A DNA stretch of 64,000 bases from positions 1,302,001 to 1,366,000 of the forward strand of contig JARUHG010000001.1 of assembly GCA_031216755.1 (NCBI GenBank), read 5' to 3'. The position numbers and the translations under genes are program-made. Every line of letters starts with the position of its first letter. The first letter of the stretch is position 1. Origin of the DNA: Lysobacter arvi (lineage in GTDB: Bacteria; Pseudomonadota; Gammaproteobacteria; Xanthomonadales; Xanthomonadaceae). Under the pieces are notes generated by a model. It was not told the origin of the DNA. It was given only the letters and a program-made list of their open reading frames with translations, and did not search any database. Shown one piece after another: positions 27,571-37,196 of the stretch.

Positions 27571-28968
27571 ATGACCAGAAGCAAGCGGATCTACGTGCTC
27601 GACACCAACGTCCTCATGCACGACCCGACCGCGCTGTTCAAATTCGAGGAACATGATGTCTTCCTGCCCATGCAGGTCATCGAGGAACTCGACAACGCCA
27701 AGAAGGGCAACTCCGAAGCCAGCCGCAACGCGCGCCAGGTCAGCCGTTTCCTCAACGAGCTGATCGAGGCCGCCGGCTCGGACAAGATCGGCGAAGGCAT
27801 TCCGCTCAACCGCCCGCAGGGCCTGCAGCTGCGTGGGGCGCAGAGCATCGGCCGCCTGCGTTTCCAGACGCGCGAATTCGATTCGGGCAAGCGCTTCGGC
27901 GCGGTGATCCCCGACAACCACATCCTCGGCTCGATCCTCACGCTGCGCGAGAGCGAGCCCGACGTGCCGGTGGTGTTCATCTCCAAGGACGTCAACCTGC
28001 GCATCAAGGCGTCCATCGCCGGCATCGTGTCGGAGGACTACGAGAACGATCGCGCACTCGACGATTTCAGCCTGCTGTACACCGGCGCCACCGCGCTGCC
28101 GGAGGATTTCTGGCAGCGCTACGGCAAGGACCTCAAGTCCTGGACGGAGAAAGGCCGCACGTTCTACGAGATCCGCCGTCGCGAAGAGGACGATTTCCAC
28201 CCCAACCAGTTCCTCTATCTGCCCGGCGACGAGGAATCGGAACTGAAGGTCGCGCGCGTCAACGACGAGAAGGTGGTGCTGCAGATCGTCGACGACTACC
28301 GCCACCACCAGCATGCGGTGTGGGGCATCGCCGCCCGCAATCGCGAACAGAACTTCGCGCTCAACGCGCTGATGGATCCGGAGATCGACTTCGTCACGCT
28401 GCTGGGCACCGCCGGCACGGGCAAGACGCTGCTCGCGCTCGCCGCGGGCCTGGCGCAGACGATGGACCAGCAGCGTTACCGCGAGATCATCATGACGCGC
28501 GCGACGGTGAGCGTGGGCGAGGACATCGGCTTCCTGCCCGGCACCGAAGAGGAAAAGATGACGCCGTGGATGGGCGCGCTGACCGACAACCTGGAAGTGC
28601 TCACGCACAACCAGGAAGGCGGCAGCTGGGGACGCGCGGCGACCAACGACCTGCTCGCCAGCCGCATCAAGATCCGCTCGATGAACTTCATGCGCGGGCG
28701 CACCTTCCTCAACCGCTGGCTGATCCTCGACGAAGCGCAGAACCTCACGCCCAAGCAGATGAAGACGCTGATCACGCGCGCCGGTCCCGGCACGAAGATC
28801 GTGTGCCTGGGCAACGTCGAGCAGATCGACACCCCGTACCTCACCGAAACGACGTCCGGCCTGACCTACGCGGTCGACCGCTTCAAGAACTGGGAACACA
28901 GCGCCCACATCACGCTGCGCCGTGGCGAGCGCTCGCGCCTGGCCGACTACGCGTCGGAAGTGCTGTAG
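27571..28968 (+). CDS. PhoH family protein with N-terminal PIN domain (PhoH2/YlaK type)
   Basis: 465 residues. The first 150 form a PIN nuclease-like domain starting RIYVLDTNVLMHDP, with acidic residues in EELDNAKKG and VVFISKDVNLRIKA. The C-terminal PhoH ATPase has Walker A GTAGTGKTLL (about residue 279) and Walker B WLILDEAQNLTPKQMKTLITR, then PGTKIVCLGNVEQID. PIN-PhoH2 proteins are reported as RNA helicase/RNases. The ATG at 27571 has GGAG 6 bases upstream. It follows bcp by 145 bases, which include a GC-rich hairpin around 27447-27477 without a T-run. Confidence 0.93.
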   Translation: MTRSKRIYVLDTNVLMHDPTALFKFEEHDVFLPMQVIEELDNAKKGNSEASRNARQVSRFLNELIEAAGSDKIGEGIPLNRPQGLQLRGAQSIGRLRFQTREFDSGKRFGAVIPDNHILGSILTLRESEPDVPVVFISKDVNLRIKASIAGIVSEDYENDRALDDFSLLYTGATALPEDFWQRYGKDLKSWTEKGRTFYEIRRREEDDFHPNQFLYLPGDEESELKVARVNDEKVVLQIVDDYRHHQHAVWGIAARNREQNFALNALMDPEIDFVTLLGTAGTGKTLLALAAGLAQTMDQQRYREIIMTRATVSVGEDIGFLPGTEEEKMTPWMGALTDNLEVLTHNQEGGSWGRAATNDLLASRIKIRSMNFMRGRTFLNRWLILDEAQNLTPKQMKTLITRAGPGTKIVCLGNVEQIDTPYLTETTSGLTYAVDRFKNWEHSAHITLRRGERSRLADYASEVL

Positions 28969-28994
28969 GACGCCGGGTTCTCTCTCCGGTACCG

Positions 28995-29020
28995 AGCCCC
29001 TTTCGCGCACGAAAGGGGCT
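28995..29020 (+). terminator. Strong hairpin after the PhoH gene, no T-run
   Basis: An 11-bp perfect stem (AGCCCCTTTCG / CGAAAGGGGCT) with a 4-base loop lies 26 bases after the stop. It is not followed by T residues (GTCGGCC), so it may stabilise the mRNA end or act with Rho rather than terminate on its own. Confidence 0.5.
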
Positions 29021-29161
29021 GTCGGCCGGAAGCCGGACGTGCGACCGGATCGCGCATCGCCCGCGCGGGCTACGGGTGCCCGCGGTCTGCCGTCATGGCG
29101 TACGGGCGCGCGAACGACACGGATCACGCGGCACAATGAGCCGTCCTTCCCCGACACGCGC

Positions 29162-29848
29162 ATGCCCATGATCACCCGACTCCCCGCCTGGGTCTGGCTC
29201 GGTGCCGCCTCGCTCGCGATGGTGGCCGGCATGGTCAACGTCGTTGGCTATCTCGGCTTCGAACATCAGGCCATCACGCACCTTACCGGCACGACGACGC
29301 TGCTCGGCGCGGCGCTCGCGCACGGCGATGCGCGCGCGAGCGTGCACCTGCTGCTGATCGTGCTCGGCTTCGTCGGCGGCGCGGTGCTGAGCGGGGCGAT
29401 CATCCAGGACAGCACGCTGCGACTGGGACGCCGCTACGGCGTGGCGCTGGCGATCGAAGCGATGCTGCTGGTCGCGGCCGTGCCGCTGTTCGAACATCGC
29501 CAGATCGCCGGCGCCGCGCTCGCGGCGATGGCCTGCGGGCTGCAGAACGCCATGACGGCGACCTACAGCGGCGCGCTGGTGCGCACCTCGCACCTCACCG
29601 GCATGTTCACAGACCTGGGCGTGTTCCTCGGCCACCGCCTGCGCGGCGTCCCGGCCGAACCGCGCCGCCTGTGGCTGTGCGTGTCGATCATCGGCGGGTT
29701 CCTGCTCGGCGGCGTCGCCGGCGCGCTGCTGTTTCCGCACCTGTCGTACAGGACCCTGTACGTACCTGCCGCACTGACGGGCACCGTCGGCGTCGCATAC
29801 GTCGCCTATCGCCTGCATCGCGGCCCAGCAGGCACACTGTCGCAATGA
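29162..29848 (+). CDS. DUF1275 (YoaK-like) membrane protein
   Basis: 228 residues with about six hydrophobic segments. Family features are the N-terminal [25 protein letters not shown] and, near residue 115-150, [29 protein letters not shown], the repeated H-x-TG element of DUF1275. Function is unknown; the family is widespread in the inner membrane. Start ATG 29162 (MPMITR) or 29168. Its stop overlaps the thiD start by 4 bases (ATGA), so the two are translationally coupled. Confidence 0.88.
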   Translation: MPMITRLPAWVWLGAASLAMVAGMVNVVGYLGFEHQAITHLTGTTTLLGAALAHGDARASVHLLLIVLGFVGGAVLSGAIIQDSTLRLGRRYGVALAIEAMLLVAAVPLFEHRQIAGAALAAMACGLQNAMTATYSGALVRTSHLTGMFTDLGVFLGHRLRGVPAEPRRLWLCVSIIGGFLLGGVAGALLFPHLSYRTLYVPAALTGTVGVAYVAYRLHRGPAGTLSQ

Positions 29849-30666
29849 ACGACACCTCCCTGCCCCCCTGCGCGCTCACCATCGCCGGTTCCGACTCCGG
29901 CGGCGGCGCGGGCATCCAGGCCGACCTGAAGACCTTCGCCGCGCATCGCGTGCACGGCTTGAGCGCGCTGGCCGCGCTCACCGCGCAACACACGCGCGCC
30001 GTCACCGCGGTCCACGTGCCCGACGTCGGCTTCCTGCGCGCGCAGATCGACGCATGCTTCGACGACTTCGCCATCGGCGCGGTCAAGCTCGGCATGCTCG
30101 CCAACGCCGACGTGATCCACGCCGTGGCCGATGCGCTCGAACATCACGAACCCGCGCAACTCGTGCTCGACCCGGTGATGGTGTCCACGTCGGGCGCGCG
30201 CCTGCTCGAAGCGAGCGCGCTGGACGCGGTGCGCACGCGTCTGCTGCCGATGGCGACGCTGATCACGCCGAACCTGCCCGAAGCCGAACTGCTGATCGGC
30301 GAGCGCATCGAGGACGTGGACGCGATGCACGGCGCGGTCGACGCGCTGCGCGCACTGGGCGCAAGCGCCGTGCTGCTCAAGGGCGGGCACCTGCCGGAGA
30401 ACGTCGCGCGTGAGGAGGTCGTCGACCTGTTCGCCGACGGCGACGTGGTGCATCCGATGTCGCATCGCCGCCTGAAGATCGACGCGCACGGCACGGGCTG
30501 CACGCTCGCGTCCGCGGTCGCGGCGAACCTCTGCCTGGGACGCGGCCTGCGCGATGCGAGCATCGCCGCGACCGATTACGTGCACGCCGCCTTGCGCCGC
30601 GGGTATCGCCCCGGCCGGGGCGACGTGCTGGTGCTCGACCACTTCGGAGCCGCGCCGCATGGATGA
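29845..30666 (+). CDS. thiD: Hydroxymethylpyrimidine/phosphomethylpyrimidine kinase
   Basis: 273 residues. It phosphorylates HMP and HMP-P for thiamine synthesis. Ribokinase-like motifs: [68 protein letters not shown] and the C-terminal [15 protein letters not shown] with the catalytic aspartate just upstream. The start overlaps the DUF1275 gene by 4 bases and the end overlaps the next hydrolase gene by 8 bases. Confidence 0.96.
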   Translation: MNDTSLPPCALTIAGSDSGGGAGIQADLKTFAAHRVHGLSALAALTAQHTRAVTAVHVPDVGFLRAQIDACFDDFAIGAVKLGMLANADVIHAVADALEHHEPAQLVLDPVMVSTSGARLLEASALDAVRTRLLPMATLITPNLPEAELLIGERIEDVDAMHGAVDALRALGASAVLLKGGHLPENVAREEVVDLFADGDVVHPMSHRRLKIDAHGTGCTLASAVAANLCLGRGLRDASIAATDYVHAALRRGYRPGRGDVLVLDHFGAAPHG

Positions 30667-31513
30667 CGCCACACCGCGCGAGGTGCGCGCCCTCGAACTC
30701 GACGCACACGCCGCCGATGGCCACCGCTTCCAGCTGATCGCGCGCCTGCCCGCCGCACCGCGCGCGAGCCTGCTGTGGCTGCCGGCGATGGGCATCGGCG
30801 CGAAGCATTACATGCCCTTCGCCGACGCGCTGGCACGTCGCGGCGTTGCGGTGTTCGTGCACGAATGGCGCGGCGCCGGCTCGAGCAGCGTGCGCGCGAG
30901 CCGCGACACCGACTGGGGTTATCGCGAACTGCTGACGCTAGACATTCCGGCGAGCGAAGCGATCGTCGCGCAGCATGCGGCGGGAGCGCCGCGCATCCTC
31001 GGCGGACACAGCCTCGGCGGGCAACTGGCGTGCTGCCGTCTCGGACTGTCGCCGGAAAGCGCGCAGCGTCTTTGGCTGGTCGGCAGCGGCGCGCCGTACT
31101 GGCGTGCGTTTCCCGCGCGTACCGCGTGGTGGTTGCCGCTGGTCTACCGTTTCTTGCCGTGGCTGGCGGATTTCCACGGCGTGCTGCCCGGCCGTCGCAT
31201 CCGTTTCGGCGGACAGGAGGCGCGCGGCGTGATCCGGGACTGGAGCCGCAGCGGGCTGTCGGGCCGTTACGCCGCCGCCGGCGTGGACGTCGACCTCGAA
31301 TCGGCCATGGCCGCGCTCACGCTGGACGCGCATGCCGTCGCGCTGGCGCAGGACTGGCTCGGCCCCGTGTCGTCGCTGCGTTTCCTGCTGTCGAAACTGC
31401 GTCGCGTCGAGCCGCGCATCGACGTGCTCGATGCCACGGCGCTGGGCACGCGCGCCGATCACTACGCCTGGATGAAGCGCCCCACTGCCGTGGTCGACGC
31501 GCTCCTGCGCTGA
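30659..31513 (+). CDS. Alpha/beta-fold hydrolase
   Basis: 284 residues. An oxyanion-region strand (LLWLPAMGIGAKHYMPFADALARRG) and DYRG-like HEWRGAGSS precede the nucleophile elbow GGHSLGGQ (Ser118). A late Asp/His region is ATALGTRADHYAWMK. The family covers esterases and lipases, and substrate is not predictable. It overlaps the end of thiD, so it is likely made from the same mRNA as DUF1275 and thiD; the relation to thiamine synthesis is unclear. Confidence 0.85.
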   Translation: MDDATPREVRALELDAHAADGHRFQLIARLPAAPRASLLWLPAMGIGAKHYMPFADALARRGVAVFVHEWRGAGSSSVRASRDTDWGYRELLTLDIPASEAIVAQHAAGAPRILGGHSLGGQLACCRLGLSPESAQRLWLVGSGAPYWRAFPARTAWWLPLVYRFLPWLADFHGVLPGRRIRFGGQEARGVIRDWSRSGLSGRYAAAGVDVDLESAMAALTLDAHAVALAQDWLGPVSSLRFLLSKLRRVEPRIDVLDATALGTRADHYAWMKRPTAVVDALLR

Positions 31514-31666
31514 CCGTTCGTCCGGCACGCGACCTGCGGCGCCCCGGCCTTGCGTTAATCCCGGGTGAGGCCCTCCCGCGCCGAGCGGGAGACGGCCGGC
31601 ACCCGGCTGCATGCCGGGCATATACGCGGTTCCGCCGCGAGGCGGCACAACGGGGGGCGAGATCGC

Positions 31667-33463
31667 ATGGGCGGATGGGTTTCCAGGGCGCCGGCTGCAT
31701 GGATCGCGGTGAAGCTGGTGCTGATCGGCGCCTATCTGCTGGGCACCAACCGCCTGCTGGTCGAGCGCGTGGCCCACATCGGGCTGCAACCGGGGCTGGC
31801 GGTGTTCGCCGCGGTCTGGCTGTTGTGCATCGTGACCATGCTGGTACTCGCGTTCCATGCGCGCACGCCCACGCGCGTCGTGTGGAGCGCGGTCTTCTTC
31901 CTCGGCAGCACCTTCACCCTCGCCCATGCGCTGATCGTCTCGCGCCACCTGGGCCTGATCGAATTCGAACAGTTGCTCGGCCTGATCGGTTTCGCGCACA
32001 ACCTCAAGGGCTTCCACGACGCGCAGGTACTGCAGGCGGTCGCGTGGTCGGCGCTGGGCGTGATCGCGATCAACCTGCCGCCCTGGCTCGCGCCGCCGGA
32101 TTCGCCATCGCTGCTGCGCTGGCCGCAGCGCAATCCGGGCCTGCTGCAGCTGCTTCCGGTCGTGGCGATCGGCGCGATCCTCTACCTGCGCGGTGGCGAA
32201 GGTTCCAACGGTTTCCCCGGCCAGTACACGACCGCCGCGTTCGCGGGCGTGCTCGGCGCGGAAAAGATGCTTGCCCCGCCGCGGCCCGAACGCGAGGACA
32301 TCGCGCTGGCGCACCTGGGCGAGCGGCCGTTCCGCCACATCGTCCTGGTGATGGACGAAAGCGTGCGCGGCGATTACGTCGACCTCAACGTCGAGGACGG
32401 CGTGGAAACGGGCCTGCGCCCGCTCGGCAATGCCCTGGCGAACTTCGGCGTGGCGGCGTCCACCGCGAACTGCTCGGCGACGTCGAACGCGAGCGTGCGT
32501 TACGGCGTCACGCGCGACAGCTACCTGCAAGACCTCCAGCTCAATCCGTCGTTCTGGCGTTACGCGGCGCGCGCCGGCTACCGCACGGTCTACATCGACG
32601 CGCAACGCCATGACGGCAAGCTGCAGAACTTCATGGACACGCGCGAAGTCGGCGAGATCGACGAGTTCGTGCAGGTGGGCTCCGCCTTCGCGCCGGACGC
32701 GAAGGACATCGAAGCCGGCCGGCTGCTCAACCGCGTGCTGCTGCGCGACCGGCCCAGCTTCACCTACGTCAACAAGATGGGCTGCCACTTTCCCTACGAG
32801 GGCAAGTATCCGACCGCGAACACGCTGTATTCGCCAACGATGTCGCGTGCCTTCGTGTCGAAGGAAGCCGACGACGGCTCGGGCTACCGCTTGGCCGAAA
32901 ACGCGGAGCAACGATGGCGCCAGGTGAACAGCTACCGCAACTGCCTGGCCTGGAACACGCGCGGATTCTTCCGCGAAGCGCTGGCGAACGTGGACCTGTC
33001 CGACACGCTCGTCGTGTACACCGCCGACCACGGCCAGAACTTCCACGAGGACGGCAGTCCGGGCGAACAGACGCATTGCACGACCGGCCGTGCGTCGTCG
33101 GCCGAAGGCCGCGTCCCGCTCGCGACGATCACGCGTCATCCCGAATTCGCCCCGCTGCTGCGCGATGCCGCGCGCCGCAACCAGGACCGCGCGAGCGGCT
33201 TCAACGTGTACCCGACGCTGCTCGCGCTGATGGGCTACGGCCCGCCGGGCAACCCGACCGATTTCGAGGCGAACCTGTTCGACGCCTTGCCCGACGACAA
33301 CACGCGTTTCCTGTCGACGTATTTCGTCCGCTTCGGCCGCGAACCGGTGTGGAACTCCATCGGCCAGCTCCCGCAACTGCGCGACGGTCTGCAACAGGCG
33401 CTGGCGGAGGATGGGCGGGGTTCGAACGCGGAAGATTCGGGCGCCGCCAGCGGAGCGCCGTAG
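31667..33463 (+). CDS. Sulfatase-fold membrane protein, phosphoethanolamine-transferase-like
   Basis: 598 residues. Five hydrophobic helices in the first 190 residues (for example AVFAAVWLLCIVTMLVLAF) are followed by a periplasmic alkaline-phosphatase-fold domain. This has the metal-site motif VMDESVRGDY (Asp230), NCSATSNAS in the nucleophile area, KMGCHFPYEGKYP and the late metal motif YTADHGQNFHEDG (Asp454, His455). This layout is that of EptA/OpgE-type transferases that modify lipid A or other glycans. The usual Thr nucleophile context (CGTATA) is altered, so substrate is open. The ATG has GGGGGGCGAG upstream. A GC hairpin (CTCCCGC/GCGGGAG, 31573-31591) lies in the leader. Confidence 0.85.
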   Translation: MGGWVSRAPAAWIAVKLVLIGAYLLGTNRLLVERVAHIGLQPGLAVFAAVWLLCIVTMLVLAFHARTPTRVVWSAVFFLGSTFTLAHALIVSRHLGLIEFEQLLGLIGFAHNLKGFHDAQVLQAVAWSALGVIAINLPPWLAPPDSPSLLRWPQRNPGLLQLLPVVAIGAILYLRGGEGSNGFPGQYTTAAFAGVLGAEKMLAPPRPEREDIALAHLGERPFRHIVLVMDESVRGDYVDLNVEDGVETGLRPLGNALANFGVAASTANCSATSNASVRYGVTRDSYLQDLQLNPSFWRYAARAGYRTVYIDAQRHDGKLQNFMDTREVGEIDEFVQVGSAFAPDAKDIEAGRLLNRVLLRDRPSFTYVNKMGCHFPYEGKYPTANTLYSPTMSRAFVSKEADDGSGYRLAENAEQRWRQVNSYRNCLAWNTRGFFREALANVDLSDTLVVYTADHGQNFHEDGSPGEQTHCTTGRASSAEGRVPLATITRHPEFAPLLRDAARRNQDRASGFNVYPTLLALMGYGPPGNPTDFEANLFDALPDDNTRFLSTYFVRFGREPVWNSIGQLPQLRDGLQQALAEDGRGSNAEDSGAASGAP

Positions 33464-33484
33464 CGCACGGGTTTACTCCCAGCC

Positions 33485-33583
33485 GTCATCCCGGCGAAGG
33501 CGTGAACTCACCCGTCGGGACCCTCACCGCTTCCGGAAAGCGCGATACGTCGTGCCGCGGGATTCGGCCTTCGCGGGAATGAC
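33485..33583. repeat. Inverted pair of a dispersed hairpin-type repeat
   Basis: GTCATCCCGGCGAAGG at 33485-33500 and CCTTCGCGGGAATGAC at 33568-33583 are near-perfect reverse complements (two mismatches) bounding an 83-base unit between two convergent genes. They match the half-sites of the repeat family concentrated at 50.4-50.9 kb. Confidence 0.55.
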
Positions 33584-33648
33584 GAGATCAGTGCGGATCC
33601 GGCCTACGTCGGCGTGAAGGCGGTGCATGCCACGGCGATGATGTCCAC

Positions 33649-34734
33649 TCAAACCGCATCCACCACCCGAGCCGCCGCGATGCGCGGCCTGCGCCCGCGC
33701 GTCGCCGGTTCGCGCCGCGTGACCGTGCGATATCCGTCGGGGTTCATCGACTGCCAGCGCCATGCGTCGCGGCACATCGCCTCGACGTCGAACTGCGCGC
33801 GCCAGCCCAGCAAGTCATGCGCGAGCGAGGGGTCGGCGTAGACGGCGGCGGCGTCGCCGGCGCGGCGCTCCACGATCTCGTAGGCGATGCGCCGCCCGCT
33901 GGCCCGCTCGAACGCATGCACCAGCTCCAGCACGCTCACGCCGCGACCGGTGCCGAGGTTGACCGTGAGGCTGCGATCGGCGCGTACCATCGTTTCCAGC
34001 GCATCGACATGCGCGCGCGCCAGGTCCACCACGTGAATGTAATCGCGCACGCCCGTGCCGTCGTGCGTGGGGTAGTCGCCGCCGAACACGCGCAGCTTCT
34101 CGCGGGCGCCGACGGCGACCTGGCAGATGTACGGCATCAGGTTGGTCGGCTCGCCGCAGGGATCCTCTCCGATCAAGCCCGACGCGTGCGCGCCGACCGG
34201 ATTGAAGTAGCGCAGGTTCGCGGCGCGGAATGCGGGATCGGCCGTGCACAGGTCGCCGATCAGCTGCTCGGCCACCAGCTTGGTGCGTCCGTACGGATTC
34301 ATCACCGACAGCGCCGCGTCCTCGCGCACCGGCACCTGCGCCGGTTCGCCGTAAACGGTGGCCGACGAACTGAACACCAGTCGGCGCACGCCCGCGTCCT
34401 GCATCGCCTGCAGCAGCACGATGGTGCCGCTGATGTTGTTGTCGAAGTACTCCAGCGGTCGCCGGCAGGAGTCGCCGACCGCCTTCAGCGCGGCGAAATG
34501 CAGCACCGCGTCGAAACGATACGTGGCGAACAACGCCGTCAACGCCACGCGATCGCGAAGGTCCACGCGATGCACCGGCACGGGCACGCCGGCAAGCCGG
34601 CGCAGGCGCGGCACGACGCGCGGCGACGAGTTCACGCCGCTGTCGGCGATCACGACGCGATGGCCGCGTTCGATCAGGCTCAGGCAGGTGTGGCTGCCGA
34701 TATAGCCGGCGCCTCCGCAGACGAGGATGTGCAT
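33649..34734 (-). CDS. galE: UDP-glucose 4-epimerase
   Basis: 361 residues. It interconverts UDP-glucose and UDP-galactose (or the N-acetyl forms), giving sugar donors for polysaccharide. It begins with the NAD-binding motif MHILVCGGAGYIGSHT, followed by DLRDR, VLHFAALKAVGDS, the catalytic SSSATVYGEP and YGRTK (Ser-Tyr-Lys), LRYFNPVGAH and RDYIHVVDLARAH. It runs opposite to the EPS operon and starts 231 bases from it, so it probably shares a regulatory region. The C-terminus (RREPATRGRRPRIAAARVVDAV region) is longer and more basic than usual. Confidence 0.96.
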   Translation of the reverse strand: MHILVCGGAGYIGSHTCLSLIERGHRVVIADSGVNSSPRVVPRLRRLAGVPVPVHRVDLRDRVALTALFATYRFDAVLHFAALKAVGDSCRRPLEYFDNNISGTIVLLQAMQDAGVRRLVFSSSATVYGEPAQVPVREDAALSVMNPYGRTKLVAEQLIGDLCTADPAFRAANLRYFNPVGAHASGLIGEDPCGEPTNLMPYICQVAVGAREKLRVFGGDYPTHDGTGVRDYIHVVDLARAHVDALETMVRADRSLTVNLGTGRGVSVLELVHAFERASGRRIAYEIVERRAGDAAAVYADPSLAHDLLGWRAQFDVEAMCRDAWRWQSMNPDGYRTVTRREPATRGRRPRIAAARVVDAV

Positions 34735-34794
34735 GTGGACCCAGATTCCGGACGCGCCTTCACGCAGATGCCGCCGACACGCCGGCGGCTCCCC

Positions 34795-34815
34795 GGACGC
34801 CGATCGCCGGCGTCC
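34795..34815. promoter_or_regulatory. 8-bp inverted repeat in the galE/EPS divergent spacer
   Basis: GGACGCCG (34795-34802) and CGGCGTCC (34808-34815) are perfectly inverted with a 5-base spacer in the 231-base gap between galE and the export-protein gene. It could be an operator or a chance GC palindrome. Confidence 0.3.
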
Positions 34816-34965
34816 TGACCGACTCCAACGCAATGCGCGTCCCGTTCCGGCAGCCATGCGGCCGCGCCCGCACGTTCGCCGCGCCGCAAACGCGGTCCGC
34901 CGCATGCTGGCCGGAAATCCGCCCCCGCACCGTTCGCTCATGACGAATGCAAGGGGGTTGTCCGT

Positions 34966-35592
34966 ATGCGCACGTTCCGATTCACCGCCGTGGCCGTCTT
35001 CGCCGCAATGCTCTTCCTGTCCGGCTGCGCCTCGTCCGGCCGCAGCGCCAACGCGCCGCCGCCGGCGGAATCCGAGAACCTGGTCGACGCCTACCAGATC
35101 GGCATCGACGACATCGTGCAGGTGTCGGTGTGGCGCAATCCGGAGCTCGGCATCACCGTGCCGGTCCGCCCGGACGGCAAGATCTCCGTGCCGCTGGTCG
35201 GCGACGTCGCCGCCGGCGGACGCACGCCGAACGAAGTGGCGAAGGAAATCCAGGAACGCCTGGGCGCCTTCGTGCGCGATCCTCAGGTCGCGGTCATCCT
35301 CACCGACCTGCGCAGCCACGAATACCTCTCGCGCGTGCGCGTCACCGGCGCCGTGCGGCAGCCCATCTCGATTCCCTTCCGCCAGGGCATGACGGTGCTC
35401 GATGCGGTGCTCGCCGCCGGCGGCGTCACCGAGTTCGCCGCGCCCGCGAAGTCCGACCTCTACCGCAAGTCCGGCGAGAGCACGCGCAGTTACGCCGTGC
35501 GCCTGGACCATATCCTGGAAGACGGCGACCTGACGACCAACTTCAAGGTCGCGCCGGGCGATGTCATCACCGTTCCGGAACGCACGCTGTGA
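34966..35592 (+). CDS. Polysaccharide export lipoprotein (Wza/EpsA type)
   Basis: 208 residues. A lipoprotein signal with lipobox LSGC (Cys about residue 21) precedes a polysaccharide-export domain (AYQIGIDDIVQVSVWRNPEL ... VRPDGKISVPLVGDVAAGG) and a SLBB domain (VRVTGAVRQPISIP ... VLAAGGVTEFAAP). It ends in a conserved FKVAPGDVITVPERTL. It would form the outer-membrane channel for EPS. It is shorter than E. coli Wza and lacks the C-terminal helix, as do the export proteins of exosortase A (XrtA)-type loci. First gene of the rightward EPS operon; AAGGGGG lies upstream. Its stop overlaps the next start by 4 bases. Confidence 0.93.
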   Translation: MRTFRFTAVAVFAAMLFLSGCASSGRSANAPPPAESENLVDAYQIGIDDIVQVSVWRNPELGITVPVRPDGKISVPLVGDVAAGGRTPNEVAKEIQERLGAFVRDPQVAVILTDLRSHEYLSRVRVTGAVRQPISIPFRQGMTVLDAVLAAGGVTEFAAPAKSDLYRKSGESTRSYAVRLDHILEDGDLTTNFKVAPGDVITVPERTL

Positions 35593-37196
35593 ACGGCGCA
35601 TCGACGGACCTGACGGTTCCGGAAACGCGCCCGTCCGCGATCGCGGCGATGGTGCCGGTGGCCTTCGAGGAATGGCGTCGCCGTCCGGTGCTGCTCGCGA
35701 CGGTGTTCACGCTGATCGCCCTCGCCGCGCTGGTCTTCGGCCTGCTGCTGCCGAAGAAATACAACTCGCAGACGACGATCCTGGTCGAGGAAAGCAACAT
35801 CATCAAACCGCTCATGGAAGGCCGCGCGGTGCCGACGAGCGTGGTGAGCCGCGCCGCGATCACGCGCGAGGTCGCCTTCAGCCGCAAGACGATGGAGGAC
35901 ATCCTCAGGACCGGCGGCTGGATGGCGAAGAACCCCTCGCCCGTGCAGCAGGACCAGATCATCGAACTGATCACCGGTCGCACCGTGATCTCCAACCCGC
36001 GCGACAACCTGATCCGCGTGTCGTACACCGACACCGATCCGGCGCGCGCGCATGCGGTCACCAAGCGCTTCGCCGAGCTGATCATCCAGGAAAGCCTGGC
36101 GACGAAGGAACGCGAGAGCCGCGACGCGTACGACTTCATCGACTCGCAGGTGCGCGCGTACCACAAGAAGCTCACCGACGCAGAATCCAAGCTCGAGGCC
36201 TACCGCAAGTCCAATCCGGACGCGCGGCCCGGGATCGACGGCGACGTGAACTCGCGCATCGCAGAACTGCGCCGCATGGTCGACACCTCGCGCATGGAGC
36301 TGATGGATCTGGAATCGCAGGGCGCTGCGCTGCAGGGCCAGCTCAACGGCGAGAACGAGGTCAACCTGGTGCAGACGCGTTCGGGCCAGCTGCTCGCGCG
36401 CATGGCCGAACTGGAGGCCGAACGCGACAAGCTGCTGATGAACTACACCGAACAGCATCCCGACGTGGTGCGGGTGGCGCACCAGCTCCGCGACCTGGAA
36501 GAGGAAGTGCGCCGCGAGGACGCGCGCCAGGCCGCGTTGAAGGATGCACCGCCCTCGCCGATGACGGCGCAGGCCGTCGGCGGCACCGCGCTTGGCGGCG
36601 TGGCTTCGTTCAACCCGCTGTACGGCGAGCTCAAGAGCAAGACCGCGGAGAATCGCCGCCAGGCCGCCGCGGTGCAGTCGCGCATCAACACCAGCCAGGC
36701 GCTGCTCGAGCAGGAGCTCGCGCGCAGTCGCCACATCGCCGCGTCGGAAAGCACGATGGCCGAGCTCTCGCGCGATTACGAAGTCAACCGCGATCTCTAC
36801 CAGGACCTGCTCAAGCGGCGCGAGAACGCGCGCGTGTCGATGAGCCTGGACGCCGAACAACGCGGCCTGAGTTTCCGCGTGCAGGAACCGGCCAGCTATC
36901 CGTTGCGCGGCGTCGGCCTGCGCCTGGTGCACGTGGCCAGCGCGGGCCTGGGAGCGGCGGCGCTCGCGCCGTTGCTGCTGCTGTTCGGCTTCGTGCGCCT
37001 GGACCCGCGCGTGCGCTCGCCCTACCAGATCGAAACCGCCGCCGCGTTGCCGGTGCTGGGCAGCGTGCCGCGCTACCAGACCGCGCCATCGCGTCGCCTG
37101 GGCACGCGCCGGTTCGTGATCGCCGCGATGATTTTCCTGGTGGTGCCGCTCGTGTACGGCCTGACCCTCGCCCTGAAGATGGTGACCCTGCAATGA
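35589..37196 (+). CDS. Polysaccharide chain-length determinant (Wzz/Wzc-like, XrtA-system type)
   Basis: 535 residues from GTG 35589 (GTGA overlap with the previous stop). An N-terminal helix (VLLATVFTLIALAALVFGLLLP), a Wzz domain (KKYNSQTTILVEESNIIKP), a long coiled-coil periplasmic region rich in Glu/Arg and Leu (about residues 190-420, for example LMNYTEQHPDVVRVAHQLRD), GNVR-like DLYQDLLKRRENARVS, and two C-terminal helices are visible. No kinase domain is attached; the partner ATPase is the next gene. It controls EPS chain length and spans the periplasm with the export lipoprotein. Confidence 0.92.
   Translation: MNGASTDLTVPETRPSAIAAMVPVAFEEWRRRPVLLATVFTLIALAALVFGLLLPKKYNSQTTILVEESNIIKPLMEGRAVPTSVVSRAAITREVAFSRKTMEDILRTGGWMAKNPSPVQQDQIIELITGRTVISNPRDNLIRVSYTDTDPARAHAVTKRFAELIIQESLATKERESRDAYDFIDSQVRAYHKKLTDAESKLEAYRKSNPDARPGIDGDVNSRIAELRRMVDTSRMELMDLESQGAALQGQLNGENEVNLVQTRSGQLLARMAELEAERDKLLMNYTEQHPDVVRVAHQLRDLEEEVRREDARQAALKDAPPSPMTAQAVGGTALGGVASFNPLYGELKSKTAENRRQAAAVQSRINTSQALLEQELARSRHIAASESTMAELSRDYEVNRDLYQDLLKRRENARVSMSLDAEQRGLSFRVQEPASYPLRGVGLRLVHVASAGLGAAALAPLLLLFGFVRLDPRVRSPYQIETAAALPVLGSVPRYQTAPSRRLGTRRFVIAAMIFLVVPLVYGLTLALKMVTLQ

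Noticed and set aside
34947-35588. Longer N-terminus for the chain-length protein
   Set aside because: The frame is open through the export lipoprotein gene, but only the part from GTG 35589 resembles Wzz proteins.
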